Origin: Bacteroidota bacterium | GTDB lineage: Bacteria; Bacteroidota; Bacteroidia; AKYH767-A; 2013-40CM-41-45 | Assembly (NCBI GenBank): GCA_016708785.1 | Contig: JADJFC010000002.1 | Coordinates: 310,001-374,000 of the forward strand | Direction: 5' to 3' | DNA length: 64,000 nucleotides | In this document: in pieces, positions 43,728 through 55,723 of the stretch | How positions within the stretch are numbered: position 1 is the stretch's first letter | Layout: every line of letters begins with the position of its first letter | The notes under the pieces: model-generated | Database searches by the model: none | The model's input: only the letters and a program-made list of their open reading frames with translations | What the model was told of the DNA's origin: nothing | Translations under genes and position numbers: made by a program

Positions 43728-43735
43728 CAAATGTA
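43728..43735 (-). promoter_or_regulatory. Promoter -7 element for ubiA-like gene
   Basis: CAAATGTA on the plus strand is TACATTTG on the minus strand. It is 18 bases upstream of GTG 43710 and decides that start codon. Confidence 0.55.
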
Positions 43736-43766
43736 CAAAATAACGGATAACGAATAACTAACAACT

Positions 43767-43802
43767 AATAACTAATCCTGATAGCTATCGGGATTAGTTA
43801 TT
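43767..43802. repeat. GATAGCTATC palindrome (copy 2), terminator-like
   Basis: An 18-bp arm (43767-43784) pairs with 43785-43802 with one wobble. The centre is GATAGCTATC. It sits 2 bases before the stop codon of the S8 peptidase on the minus strand. Confidence 0.75.
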
Positions 43803-43804
43803 CT

Positions 43805-46021
43805 TTATTGTAAGACAATAAGTTTTTCCGTTCTAACAATTTCTCCGTCGATTTTCAATGTGCAGAAATAGATTCCGGAATTCAAGTCGTCTTTTGAAAT
43901 ATCAATGCTGTTCGTCATTGATTTTAGTGAAACAGTCTTCACTATTGATCCTATTGAATTTGAAATAGAAATGCTTGCTTTCGTAAATTTGCCAATAGAA
44001 GAAAGGTCGTATTGAATACTACTGTTTGCTGAAATCGGATTTGGGAAAATTGAAAAATCTACATTTTCATATAGCTCATCTATTCCAATGTTACATCCTC
44101 TGACTGCTGAATATGCATTGACTTTGCCATATCCCCAATCGTTGTTTGGCAAGGCAGAGCCGGTGAAGTTGTCGTTGTCTGCACAGTTTAATATTGCATT
44201 CTTTACATCGAGCCATGTAGCTGCCGGATTTTTCTGCAAATACAATGCACAAATTCCAGCTACCATTGGTGACGACATCGATGTACCGCTGCTTCGTTTA
44301 TGTTTTTTCCCGGCTGCAACTTTTGCCGGTTCTGTTGCCGATAAAATACTGAGTTCAGATTGTGTCCCGGCAGAAAGCACCCATTCTCCTGTTGCTGTGA
44401 TGTCAGGTTTGATCCGTCCATCTCGTGTCGGACCACGACTTGAGAATGAAGAGAGTTCGCCAACTACCAGACTTGTGTCTCTGGTGATAGCAAAATTTGC
44501 ATTCGTATAATAATTTCTGTTTATATATGATCCAACTGTGATCACTTTATCACTGCAAGTGAAACTACTTACGATCGTTTGTTCTCCATCCGGTTTTTTA
44601 TACTTCGTGATCTCAGGCAAAATAGTAGAATCAGGTAAATTGTCAAATACCATTTCCAGACTCCATGCATCCATTCTTCCGCTTCCTGTAGTTTTAAAAT
44701 TCCAGAAGTATCGGCTTGTGTCAGCGCCGGAAATGTTAAATGTTGAATCAGGATAGATGATGTATTCAAACGAATATCGTCCGTTGAAACTTTCAGAATA
44801 ACGATAAATCGTTCCTAATCGATTGGCGCCATCAAAAAGTGTATCGACAACAAGTGTATCTAATTGCGAAAGGATGTTAGTGAATGGCATTGATCCAACA
44901 GTATGATAATCGGGACTAATACGATCTAATCCAATGGAAAAATTTGCATTTTCAAACTGGCCTGAATCGCCCCAAGCCTGAATGTAAATATATTCACTAC
45001 TGAATTGCAGCCATGTGAAATTTGTATCACTGCTAAGGTCATAGCCAAGATGAATAGGAGCCACACCTGCATTACCTGCAGAGCAAACTACAACACGGCC
45101 GGGACCTGTTGTTATCAAGTTGTCGATGTATTGAGCTTGTATGTCTTTTCCATCATGTGAACCGAAGTAAGTTCCTAAACTTATATTGATCACAGCAGGC
45201 TCACCAAGTGCATCTGCTTTATCGAAAATGTATTTGATCGCATCAACAAGTGAACTCAAAAAATCATTGTCAGGCTGATTCAAATTTGCTTTCACAATGA
45301 TCATATCGGAATTTGGTGCCATTCCTTTGTAATTGTTAACCGCTAAACCATTTCCACATGCAATACCTGCGACGTGAGTGCCGTGTCCAAAAGGACTATC
45401 GTAATGTTGAGTCGAAGTGTCGATCTGATTGCCGACAAATTCTTTTCCATAGCCATAAGGCTGGGGTTGTGTAACCGGATTTGCATTTACAATTGATTGG
45501 TCCCACAAAAATTTTATTCTTGTATTCCCAAATTGATCTCTGAAATCAGGGTGTGTGTAATCTATGCCTTCATCGATAATACCAACTACAACTCCGGTTC
45601 CATCGTAACCTTGCGGCAGGCCAAATCCATTTTGAACTTCAAGTGCATGGTTATTTGTTATTGCCTGGTCGTTCATTGGCAAAAGTTTGTAATCATTACT
45701 TTCGATTCGTTGTACTTCTGCAATACCTGCTAATTCTTGAATTTTGTTCAGAGGAATTCTAATCGAAGAAATGTCGCCTGCTGAATTTTTAAAGACACCA
45801 CCAAGTTGGATGGTTTTGTTTCTGATCACATCAACATTTCCTTTTACCAATACTGAGATCTCTCTTGAATCAATAGATCTATCCATCAGCTTTCGCTTCA
45901 GACCGAAATTCATCTTTGAAGGTTGAGTTTTTTGTGGCTGAGGTTGTAGGTTAATTGCAGTTTGTGCAATTACGTTTAACTATAAAACGACAGCAAGTAC
46001 AAGGAAAATTGATCTTTTCAT
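43805..46021 (-). CDS. S8 (subtilisin) serine peptidase with T9SS sorting tail; in-frame amber in the signal peptide
   Basis: A secreted subtilase of about 740 residues. The catalytic Asp is in GIIDEGIDYTHPDF, His in FGHGTHVAGIACG, and Ser in GTSMSSPMVAG, all intact. The C-terminus is a sorting domain (FSIFPNPISANSSIQY, GIYFCTLKIDGEIV, EKLIVLQ). The mature frame is open from 45913, but a signal peptide in the same frame starts at ATG 46021 (KRSIFLVLAVVL) and continues LNVIAQ after a TAG at 45980-45982. I take the full span as the gene and the stop as a probable substitution error or silenced allele. Confidence 0.88.
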
Positions 46022-46303
46022 CTGGGTATTAGGAATTGGTCTTGATTATTACTGAAAATCAGGCTTTTTGTTACTCTTATTTGCCGTCAATTCTATCTAA
46101 AATTTAGTTGAAATGATTTTGGGTTTAAAGGGTATATAGGGTTTAAATTGTTGCCATACTTGTTTAGTAAAGGCTCCAAATTGTTCATTTATAGCAATTG
46201 TGCATGAAAATACGTCTAAAAGCACTTAATTCTAGCCATTACACATTCAAATTATCAGGACTCCTACTTCCTGTTTTGCCTTTTTTTAACGACATTTGCC
46301 GCT

Positions 46304-47979
46304 ATGGCAGACGATAAAAAGATAATATTTTCGATGGTTGGGGTGAGTAAGATCTACCCACCTCAAAAGCAAGTTTTGAAAGACATCTATCTTTCATTTT
46401 ACTACGGAGCAAAAATCGGTATCCTTGGTTTGAATGGTGCAGGAAAATCGACTTTGATGAAGATCATTGCCGGTATTGAAAAGTCATTCACAGGAGAAGT
46501 GGTTTTTTCACCCGGATACACGGTTGGATACCTTTCACAGGAGCCGGAATTCGATAAAGAAAAAACCGCTCGTGAAATAGTGATGGAAGGTGCTCAGAAA
46601 ACGGTCGACCTTTTAAAAGAATTCGAGGAAATCAACAATAAATTTGCTGAACCAATGAGCGATGATGAGATGAATAAACTCATCGAACGTCAGGCTAAAG
46701 TTCAGGATGCAATTGATGCATGCAATGGATGGGAGATCGATAATAAGATCGAAGTCGCAATGGATGCACTTCGTTGTCCGGATCCGGAAGCCAAGGTTGC
46801 AAATCTTTCCGGTGGAGAGAAACGCCGTATTGCTCTTTGTCGATTATTACTGCAAGAGCCCGATGTGCTTTTATTGGATGAGCCAACGAATCACCTCGAT
46901 GCTGAATCAGTGTTATGGCTTGAACAACATTTGCAAAAATATGCAGGAACAGTTATCGCCGTAACTCACGATCGTTACTTCCTTGACAACGTAGCAGGAT
47001 GGATCCTTGAATTGGATAGAGGTGAAGGAATTCCATGGAAAGGAAATTACTCTTCATGGTTAGAGCAAAAATCTAATCGTCTTGCTCAGGAAGAACGTAC
47101 AGAAAGTAAACGTCAGAAAACATTACAACGAGAATTAGAATGGGTACGATTGTCGCCGAAAGGTCGTCATGCGAAAGGAAAAGCAAGGATTGCTGCCTAT
47201 GATAAAATGTTGAATGAAGATGTAAAGAAAGAGAAGAAAAGTTGGAGCTTTTCATTCCACCTGGACCACGTTTAGGTGGAGTTGTAATTGAAGCCAATAA
47301 TATTTCGAAGGCTTATGGTGATAAAGTACTGTTTGAAAATCTTAGTTTCTCTTTACCTCCGGCAGGAATAGTAGGGGTGATCGGACCAAACGGTGCCGGT
47401 AAAACGACTTTGTTCAAAATGATCATGGGACTTGAAAAACCGGATTCAGGAGAATTTAAAGTTGGAGAAACAGTAAAGATCGGTTATGTTGATCAATCGC
47501 ATGATGATCTGGTACCGGGGAAAACAGTTTATGATGTCATCTCCGGTGGAACGGATTCTATGATCGTAGGAAGTCAGAAACTGAATTCACGTGCCTATGT
47601 TTCCAAATTCAATTTCAGTGGAACTGATCAAAGTAAAAAACTGGAAGTACTTTCCGGTGGAGAAAGAAATCGTGTCCATCTTGCCATTGCACTGAAACAA
47701 GGTGCCAATGTATTGTTACTTGATGAGCCTACGAATGATATTGACATTAATACACTTCGTGCACTTGAAGAAGCATTAGAAAACTTTGCAGGATGTGCTG
47801 TTGTCATTTCCCATGATAGATGGTTCCTGGATCGTATCGCAACACACATTCTAGCATTTGAAGGTGATTCTCAAGTTTATTTCTTTGATGGTAACTTCTC
47901 AGAATACGAAGAAAATAAAAAGCAGCGTTTGGGAGATGTGCAACCGCATAGGATTCGTTATCGTTCATTGGTAAGATAA
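46304..47979 (+). CDS. ettA: Energy-dependent translational throttle protein EttA (ABC-F), frameshifted
   Basis: A cytosolic ABC-F ATPase that binds the ribosomal E site and gates translation by ATP level. Two ATP-binding domains are present: LGLNGAGKSTLMKIIAG and LSGGEKRRIALCRLLLQEP with LLLDEPTNHLDAESV in the first, GPNGAGKTTLFKMIMG and LSGGERNRVHLAIAL with LLLDEPTNDIDINT in the second. The linker SPKGRHAKGKARIAAYD and the ending PHRIRYRSLVR match EttA. A 1-base break near 47240, in a run of AG-rich codons, separates the domains. About 558 residues. Confidence 0.95.
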
Positions 47980-48088
47980 GTTCAACTTATTGTTTAAGGA
48001 GTTTAATGTGTTTAAAGTAGATCAAAAGTAAGGTAGCTCTTAAGCTCTTTAAACCATCTTAATAAAATAGAAAATAACCTGCAACTGT

Positions 48089-48132
48089 AACCTGTAACTA
48101 TTTGTTATCGGTATCCGGTTACAGGTTTTTTA
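48089..48132 (+). terminator. Intrinsic terminator after ettA
   Basis: AACCTGTAAC (48089-48098) pairs with GTTACAGGTT (48118-48127), followed by a T run. Located 110 bases after ettA. Confidence 0.7.
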
Positions 48133-48214
48133 ATATAAATGATTGTGAATAATTCTCTATAATAATTAATTATCAAAGCAGATTGATATCTATTTTAGAG
48201 GCTAAGTAAAAAGT

Positions 48215-49566
48215 ATGTCAAAACCAAGTATACCAAAAGGCACCCGGGACTTTTCTCCGGTCGAAATGCGCCGACGGAATTATATTTTCGATACCATTCG
48301 GACGATTTACGGCCGTTATGGCTACGAACAGATTGAAACCCCTTCAATGGAAAACCTTTCAACTTTGGAAGGCAAATATGGCGAAGAGGGTGATAAATTA
48401 TTGTTTCGTATATTGAATTCGGGTGAAGTAATTGATCAGATAAAAAAAGCGAACGGAAATGTGGCAATGAGCGACATTGCTGAAAAGGGATTACGTTATG
48501 ATCTTACAGTGCCTTTTGCCAGGTATGTTGTCATGAATCAAAATGAAATTTCATTTCCGTTTAAAAGATTTCAGATACAGCCGGTGTGGCGAGCTGATCG
48601 TCCTCAGAAGGGTAGATATCGCGAATTTTATCAGTGTGATGCTGATGTTATCGGTTCAGATTCTTTGTTGAACGAAATTGAATTGATCTCAATCATCAGC
48701 GATGTATTTGAAAGTTTTAAATTCGGTGTTTTAATAAAGCTCAACAACAGAAAAGTACTTGCAGGTATTGCTGAATTGATTGGAGCACCTGAGAAAATTA
48801 TTGACATTACTGTTGCCATCGATAAACTTGATAAAATTGGGATTGAAAAAGTTATCGAAGAATTGTTGAATAAAGGAATTTCAAACGAAGCTATTGAAAT
48901 TTTAAAACCAATAATTGATTTGAAAGGAACGAATATCGAAAAACTTGAAGTGCTTTCGAAATTGTTGTCGAAGTCAGATATCGGAAAAAAAGGAATAGAA
49001 GAGTTGAATGCAATTCTATCAGGAGCGAAGGAACTTTCTTCTACATGTAAGCTTGAAATTGATATAACACTTGCTCGTGGTTTGAATTATTACACTGGAG
49101 CAATTATCGAAGTGAAAACGGACGATCTGGGATCAACTTTCACAGGAAGTATATGCGGAGGTGGAAGGTATGATGACCTGACCGGAATTTTCGGTTTGCC
49201 GAATATGTCCGGCGTTGGAATTTCATTTGGTGCCGACAGGATCTATGATGTATTAGAAGAGATCAATGCTTTCCCGGATTTTAGTAATGTCTCTACACGA
49301 TTACTTTTCGTAAATTTCGGTGATGCTGAGGCAGAATATTGTTCAGCATTAGCCCGAAAGCTTCGTAGGAAAAATATCAATACTGAAGTTTACCCCGATG
49401 CGGCTAAAATGAAAAAACAAATGGCATATGCAGATAAAAAAATATTCCTTTCGTTGCTCTCATCGGCTCAGATGAAATGAATTCAGGATTGCTCACAGTG
49501 AAGAACATGCAAACCGGTGAACAATTAAAAGTCAATCACGATGAATTGCCGGAAGCAATTTCTTAA
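48215..49566 (+). CDS. hisS: Histidine-tRNA ligase (frameshifted near the end)
   Basis: Charges tRNA-His in the cytosol. Class II motifs: KGTRDFSPVEMRRRNYIFD at the N-terminus, YDLTVPFARYV and FQIQPVWRADRPQKGRYREF (motif 2), DITLARGLNYYTGAI (histidine-A motif) and the C-terminal region starting GVGISFGADRIYD (motif 3). The frame breaks near 49440 in an A run. Restored, it continues through ALIGSDEMNSGLLTVKNMQT to LPEAIS with TAA 49564-49566. About 449 residues. Because the gene is essential, this break is almost certainly a sequencing indel. Confidence 0.95.
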
Positions 49567-49604
49567 AAATTCGCTATTCACTATTAGATATTAGTTATAA
49601 AAAA

Positions 49605-51092
49605 ATGGCCCAAGCCCAACACAAAATCAGCAGCAAAGAACTTTCAATCAATGATGTTGAAGAGATCATTGCAGAAAATCGCAAGCTTGTTCTTTCTGAC
49701 GAAGCAAAAAGCAAAATTGTAAAATGTAGAAAGTATCTTGACAATAAACTTCGTGAACATAGTGAAACGATCTATGGAATCAATACAGGTTTTGGTGCGC
49801 TATACAATAAATCAGTTTCGGAGAACGATCTTGGAAAGTTGCAAAGAAATCTGATGATATCTCATGCATGCGGAACGGGTGAGATGGTTCCTTTGGAGAT
49901 TGTCCGTCTGATGTTGTTGTTGAAAATTCAAGGATTGTCATATGGAAATTCAGGAGTTCAGCTCATCACTGTTGAACGGTTAATGGATTTTTTCAATAAC
50001 GAAGTTTATCCAATCGTCTATCAGCAAGGTTCACTTGGCGCATCCGGCGATCTTGCTCCATTAGCGCATCTATGTTTACCATTGATCGGTGAAGGAGAAG
50101 TGATGTTTGAAGGTAAAGTTCATTCATCAAAAAATATTCTCAAGAAATTTGGTTGGAAGCCTATTGAACTTCAATCGAAAGAAGGTCTTGCTTTGTTAAA
50201 TGGTACACAGTTTATGTCAGCTTACGGACTTTATTGTATTATGAATGCCTATCAGCAAGCTTCATTGGCTGATTTTGTTTCGGCTATTTCACTCGATGCA
50301 TTTGACGGGAGACAAGAACCTTTTGATAAATTGATACATAAGATCAGACCTCACAGAGGACAGATCGATGTTTCAGAGAACATGAGAAATATTCTCAAAG
50401 GCAGTCAGCTGATAAAAAGAAGAAAAGAACATGTCCAGGATCCCTATTCATTCCGTTGTATTCCACAAGTTCATGGTGCATCTCGTGATGCAATTAATTA
50501 TGCTGCAGGTGTAATTTTAACGGAGATCAATTCAGTTACAGATAATCCAACGATTTTTCCTGACGATGATAAAGTGATTTCTGCCGGCAATTTCCATGGA
50601 CAACCATTAGCTCTTGCTATGGATTTCCTTGCAATTGCTTTGGCAGAGTTGGGAAATATTTCTGAAAGAAGAACATATTTGTTAATTTCAGGACAAAGAG
50701 GGTTGCCGCCATTTCTTGCAGGAAATCCGGGATTGAATTCGGGATTTATGATTCCTCAATATACAGCTGCATCCATCGTGAGCCAGAATAAGCAGTATTG
50801 TACTCCGGCTTCTGTTGATAGTATTGTGTCAAGTAACGGCCAAGAAGATCATGTTAGTATGGGCGCAAACTCAGCGACCAAATTATTTAAGGTGGTTCAG
50901 AACGTTTATACTATCTTAGGAATAGAATTAATGACAGCGGCGCAAGCATTGGAATTCAGAAAACCAATGCAAAGTTCACGGATGATTGAAGAATTCGTTA
51001 CCGCATATCGCAAAGCTGTTCCATTTGTAGAAGAAGATGTAGTGATGTATCCGCTTATAAAAAATAGTGAAGAGTTTCTAAAGAGTTTATAG
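49605..51092 (+). CDS. hutH: Aromatic amino acid ammonia-lyase (histidine ammonia-lyase type)
   Basis: An intact 495-residue enzyme that deaminates histidine (or a related aromatic amino acid) via an MIO cofactor made autocatalytically from Ala146-Ser147-Gly148 in GSLGASGDLAPLAH. Other landmarks are IYGINTGFGALYNKS near residue 56, LLNGTQFMSAYGLY, RKEHVQDPYSFRCIPQVHGA and the closing EFRKPMQSSRMIEEF. The gene follows hisS by 38 bases. No urocanase or other hut gene is adjacent, so histidine specificity is likely but not proven. Confidence 0.9.
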   Translation: MAQAQHKISSKELSINDVEEIIAENRKLVLSDEAKSKIVKCRKYLDNKLREHSETIYGINTGFGALYNKSVSENDLGKLQRNLMISHACGTGEMVPLEIVRLMLLLKIQGLSYGNSGVQLITVERLMDFFNNEVYPIVYQQGSLGASGDLAPLAHLCLPLIGEGEVMFEGKVHSSKNILKKFGWKPIELQSKEGLALLNGTQFMSAYGLYCIMNAYQQASLADFVSAISLDAFDGRQEPFDKLIHKIRPHRGQIDVSENMRNILKGSQLIKRRKEHVQDPYSFRCIPQVHGASRDAINYAAGVILTEINSVTDNPTIFPDDDKVISAGNFHGQPLALAMDFLAIALAELGNISERRTYLLISGQRGLPPFLAGNPGLNSGFMIPQYTAASIVSQNKQYCTPASVDSIVSSNGQEDHVSMGANSATKLFKVVQNVYTILGIELMTAAQALEFRKPMQSSRMIEEFVTAYRKAVPFVEEDVVMYPLIKNSEEFLKSL

Positions 51093-51124
51093 AGTTCAGT
51101 GTGAGTGTTATTTTGTCTGACCCA

Positions 51125-54100
51125 ATGAAAAGAATTTTAGTTTTCGTTTTTATGTTCTTTAGTACTTTGCTCCATGCGCAATATTCGCATGTGAGTGGAT
51201 TGAATTTTTCCCGATTCAGTACTCGTGTTGTAGAGAATGAAAATGAAATCAAAAAATTGGTGCCAGCCGGATTTTATTCCCATCCTGATTTTGGTATATT
51301 TCCATTTGATACTCAGAAAAAGAATTTAATGTTGGAGCTAGTCGATAGACGAACGCTTGATTCACGCTATTTTGTTGAACGTGGTTCTAATGGGAGCCGA
51401 TTTATGATTCAGAAATCGTATACGCCAATCAATTATGTTGATGGAAATGGATGGATCAGAGAAATAAATTATCGGTTACGTCAAACTTCAATTCCACATA
51501 TTTTCAAGGCTGATCAACAACGATCCCCAATAACAATTGATATAGGTAAAAAAGAGGTGTCTATACTTTCCAAGTTGAAGAAACTTTCATTTGCAAAGGA
51601 TATCAAATTAGTACATGTTGATGCAAATGGAGTTGAGAAGGAAATCGGACAAGCCAATTGGTCAAATTATTCTGCCGGTGATGATGGAATATTGATCCAT
51701 GATTTTTATCCACATGTTGATCTGGTATTTTCATTACGCGAAAGCAGGATAGAAACTGATTTTATTATCAAGCAACAATTGGGATTTAATGATGGGCAAT
51801 TAGTGATGCGTCAGAAATTCCTTTTGGATGATGGATTGAAATTAAATTCGTCAGAGCAATTCAGTCATGAAGAATCATTTATTACCGATCAAAGCAATAA
51901 CGTATGTTTCAAAGTTGAGAAGTGTTATGCTTTTTCAAACGATGCAGCCAACACTGCATTGCCAATAAATTCAGGATTTAATACATCGGGCGAGTTCAGT
52001 GTCTTTACTCCCGTATCGTGGTTGAATTCTCCATCGACTATTTATCCTGTCTTGATCGATCCGATTGTTACAGCAGCTGATAGTCTATTGGCATCTGCAA
52101 TTATTGGGACAAAATTTAGTCCGGTTTGCTGGACGAATAGCTGCGATTATTTTTTGACAGTACCTTCTCCAGCTAATTCAACGATTGTCGACATCTCAAC
52201 AAGTTTCTCATTTCAAACCATTGCTGCTTGTACAGGAATGGATGGAGGCTTTAGTGTCGATTATTCTACTTGTACATTTCCATCGGCTGCTCCAGGCGTA
52301 ATGTGGTGTCCTTTTTCTCCGGGAAGTACATTGTGTACTTTTGATAGTATTCAGGTTCCTGAATTCAATTCCTGTTTTCCTGCACCTTCTTGCGCACCAC
52401 AGAATCTTGATTTCACCTTGCATTTTTATCGTTGCAATAATGACCCTGATATAAATTGCGCTGCAAATTGTGTTCGCGCATATTCTCCTTGGGTAATGTA
52501 CGTTTCCGGACGTACGTTGGAGATGAATTATATGACACCAAATATGCAGATCTGCGGAGGTGTAAGTGTCGATCTTGTTGTGATTCCTGAATTTGGTGTG
52601 CCTCCTTATTCATTCTTTTGGTTCAACGCAACATCAATAAACGATACAGTTACTGTTTCTCCAACGGTTTCAACTTTCTATAGCGTTATTGTTACGGATG
52701 CATGTGGAAATAATTTTGTTGGAGAGGATACACTTTTTGTAGAGCCAAATAATAATCCCGGATTTACGGTAAGTCCGATTACTGCGTGTATCAATCAGAA
52801 TATTTCACTTGCCGGAAATGGGGCATCTGTAGTTACTGATTATGATTGGATAGTTCCGGGAAGTACAATAGCCGGTGGTGTGATCAATGATGATCAGAAT
52901 CCTGTCATTCAATATTCATTGCCCGGAACGTACAATATTACACTTCGATTCTTTAATGCTAATTGTCTCTACTTTGATTCGACAATTGCGATTACGATCA
53001 CTTCCCAATCGATACCTGATGTTACAGTAGCAACTTCTGTGATTGGACCATATTGTCTTGGCGATACACTTAATTTTACTGCCACTCCAGTCAATGGTGG
53101 AGTTTTGCCAACATACGATTGGATCGTCGATGGAGTTTTATTGCAAAGTGGAGTAGTAGATACATTTTCGACTTCGCAATTGAACAATGGTTCAATAGTT
53201 CAGGCAGTTCTGCATTCAAATTCTACTTGTGTGACTTCTGCAACAGATACTGCTTCTGTTTTTGTTGCATTGAATTCCGCTGTTGTTCCTGATGTGACTA
53301 TTTCTCCTGACACAGGCGTTTGCCCAGGGTCTCCTGTTACATTTGCATTAACAGCAAATAATGCCGGCGCTACACCAACCTACCAATGGTTTTTAAATGG
53401 AGTTGCAATAGGAGGAGCGACAGGAACCACATTTTCAACAGTAATAAATGCCGGGGATTCGTTAGTTTCAGTTCAGATGAATTCTTCTTTGCGTTGTGTT
53501 ACAACACCGATAGCAATAGATAGTTCGAATGTCATTCAATTGCAGAATTCAAATCCATCGGTTGGTTTGATTTCAGATGCAAGCGCTGCATTATGTTCCG
53601 GTGACACTATTCATTTTACGGCAGCATCAGTATTCGGTGGAAGTGCGCCGTTGTATCAATGGTATATTAATGGGAAACCCTTCAGGTGTTGCTACTTCAG
53701 ATTCAACCTATGATTTTGTAGTTGGAAATGGAATTGATTCCGTAAGTGTACTTCTGACTTCAAGTTTACCATGTTTGATCAATCCAACTTCGAATGATTA
53801 TGATGTGGTTCAAGGATTGATTTCATTGATGCCTTCTGTAAGTATAATAACCAATCCTTCTGTTGCTTGTGAAGGAAGTCCATTGAATTTCATTCCTCAA
53901 CAGCATTACGGTGGTGTCAATCCAACATTTGAATGGTTTGTAAATGGACAAAGTAGTGGAAGCGGAACTGTTTTTTCTCCCGGCGTTTTGTCGAACAATG
54001 ACAGCGTAAGTGTTGAAATGACATCAAGTGTTCCTTGTGCTATTCAACCACAGGTAAGTAGTTCATTCCTGATCAATAATTTCCCACGGCCAATTGCTGA

Positions 54101-54611
54101 TTTCACATATTCGAATCCGGCTGAAGGTGCATTTTTAAATCAACTGAGTTTTCTTAATACTTCGATCGATGCAAGTTCCTGGATATGGTATTTTCCTGCG
54201 GATTCAGATACTTCGTTTGTCAGAAATCCTGTCCACGAATTTCCCGGACAAGGTTCCTATGAAGTAACTCTTGTTGTTGTTAATAGTTATGGGTGTATTG
54301 ATTCCGTTACTTACAACGTTCTCGTTCAAGAAGCGATAGCGGTTTTTGTTCCCCGTGCTTTTAGTCCTAATGGTGACAATATTAACGAACTCTTTCAACC
54401 AATGGGCGCGAGTCTAACGGAATATGAATTCACCATTTTTAATCGCTGGGGTCAGGAAATTTTTATTGGAAATGAGAAAAAACCATGGAATGGGAATGTG
54501 AAAGATTCAACTGTTCCCGCACCTGAAGGCGTTTATGTGTATCATTTAGAGGCAAAAGACCTTGATTTGGACGACAGAACGATCAATGGGAGGGTGACGT
54601 TAATCAGATAA
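51125..54611 (+). CDS. Large secreted protein with gliding-motility type C-terminal domain (T9SS type B), frameshifted
   Basis: ATG 51125 opens a signal peptide (KRILVFVFMFFSTLLHAQ). About 300 residues of unknown fold, containing repeated RLRQTSIPHIF and DFYPHVDLVFSLRESRI segments, are followed by a Cys-rich region and several PKD/Ig-like repeats (YQWFLNG, YQWYING, FEWFVNG, WYFPADSDTSFVRNPVHEFP). The end is FVPRAFSPNGDNINELFQPM, FTIFNRWGQEIFIG and GVYVYHLEAKD, the gliding-motility-associated C-terminal (CHU_C) domain used as a type B sorting signal. A frameshift lies near 53685. About 1160 residues. Likely a cell-surface adhesin; partner unknown. Confidence 0.88.
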
Positions 54612-54681
54612 AAAATCCCGAAAATTCGGCCCCAACTTATCCGCTTTTTCTCTAACTTCGCAGCCTAATTCAATCAATCTT

Positions 54682-55320
54682 ATGGCTAAAAACTTTATCA
54701 GCAATAAAGACGAAACGGTCAGAATGTTTAAGAATGACTTTCTAGAGAAATTATCACACATTCACTATTCTGTTCCTCTTTTTATATTTCTGCCTGTAAT
54801 CGGTTATTTTGGCTATAAATCAGTTTTTGTATATCATCTTGGAGTAGCTTCTATCGCACTCTATATCCTTTTGGGGTTGCTTGTATGGACGCTGACAGAG
54901 TATGTCTTACATCGCTTTGTTTTTCATTGGATGCCACCGGGAAAGATAGGGGCTCGTCTGCATTTTATTTTTCATGGAGTTCATCACGATTTCCCAAGTG
55001 ACAGTAAACGTTTAGTAATGGTGCCGACAGTTTCAATTCCTCTTGCAGCATTATTTTTCTTTTTGTTTAAATTGGTTATCGGTTCGGTTTTGGTTGCACC
55101 ATTCTTTATCGGCTTTTTAGCAGGTTATCTTTTCTATGATATGGTTCATTATGCAATTCATCACTATAATTTCAAAAGTAAATTCTGGCTCAATTTAAAA
55201 CAACATCACATGCTTCATCATTATAAAGATATGGATCATGGATATGGTGTGAGCTCGAAGTTGTGGGATTATATTTTCAGATCGGATTTTAAGAAGAATG
55301 AGTCGGAACGGCAATCGTAA
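54682..55320 (+). CDS. Sterol desaturase / fatty acid hydroxylase superfamily protein
   Basis: An intact 212-residue membrane protein. Four His clusters coordinate a di-iron site: HRFVFHW, HGVHHDFP, HYAIHHY and HHMLHHYKDMDHGYG. Hydrophobic segments lie at about 30-65 and 110-155. The pattern fits fatty acid 2-hydroxylases of the ScS7/FAH type, which act on acyl chains of sphingolipids or lipids in the inner membrane. Bacteroidota make 2-hydroxy sphingolipids, so that substrate is plausible but inferred. Confidence 0.88.
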   Translation: MAKNFISNKDETVRMFKNDFLEKLSHIHYSVPLFIFLPVIGYFGYKSVFVYHLGVASIALYILLGLLVWTLTEYVLHRFVFHWMPPGKIGARLHFIFHGVHHDFPSDSKRLVMVPTVSIPLAALFFFLFKLVIGSVLVAPFFIGFLAGYLFYDMVHYAIHHYNFKSKFWLNLKQHHMLHHYKDMDHGYGVSSKLWDYIFRSDFKKNESERQS

Positions 55321-55408
55321 TTTGTAATTAGAGAATCGAAAATTGTTCGTGATGTGGTCATGAATGATTACTTGTAACAATGTTGTTTTTAACTAAACGA
55401 AATTCGGT

Positions 55409-55642
55409 ATGAGTAAACGATCACTACTATTTATATTCGGCTCGCTTTATTTAATCCCTTTAATATTTTTTATACATATAAGTAAATGGGATTTTAATAA
55501 TATGTTGGTGACGTTTGACAGTGATGGACCACAGCCAATTTTTGAAAGTATTTTTGGATTTGCATTCTTAAGTTTTATAATTGCTTCACTGATCTTTGGC
55601 ATTGTAATGTTGGGACTTATATTTTCAGGAAAGAAAATTTAG
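55409..55642 (+). CDS. Small two-helix membrane protein
   Basis: A 77-residue protein with membrane helices LLFIFGSLYLIPLIFFIHI (5-23) and an apparently longer second hydrophobic run (about 46-72), joined by a polar loop. No family recognised. It follows the fatty acid hydroxylase by 88 bases. Confidence 0.6.
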   Translation: MSKRSLLFIFGSLYLIPLIFFIHISKWDFNNMLVTFDSDGPQPIFESIFGFAFLSFIIASLIFGIVMLGLIFSGKKI

Positions 55643-55723
55643 GTGTATCGATTTTGTTTCATAAAATAACCAGCATTTGTGCGGTAACGAATGTCATTTA
55701 AAATAAAGTCATTTGTGTATTTA

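Noticed and set aside
43711..43764. Longer UbiA start
   Set aside because: A minus-strand promoter -7 box lies inside this extension.
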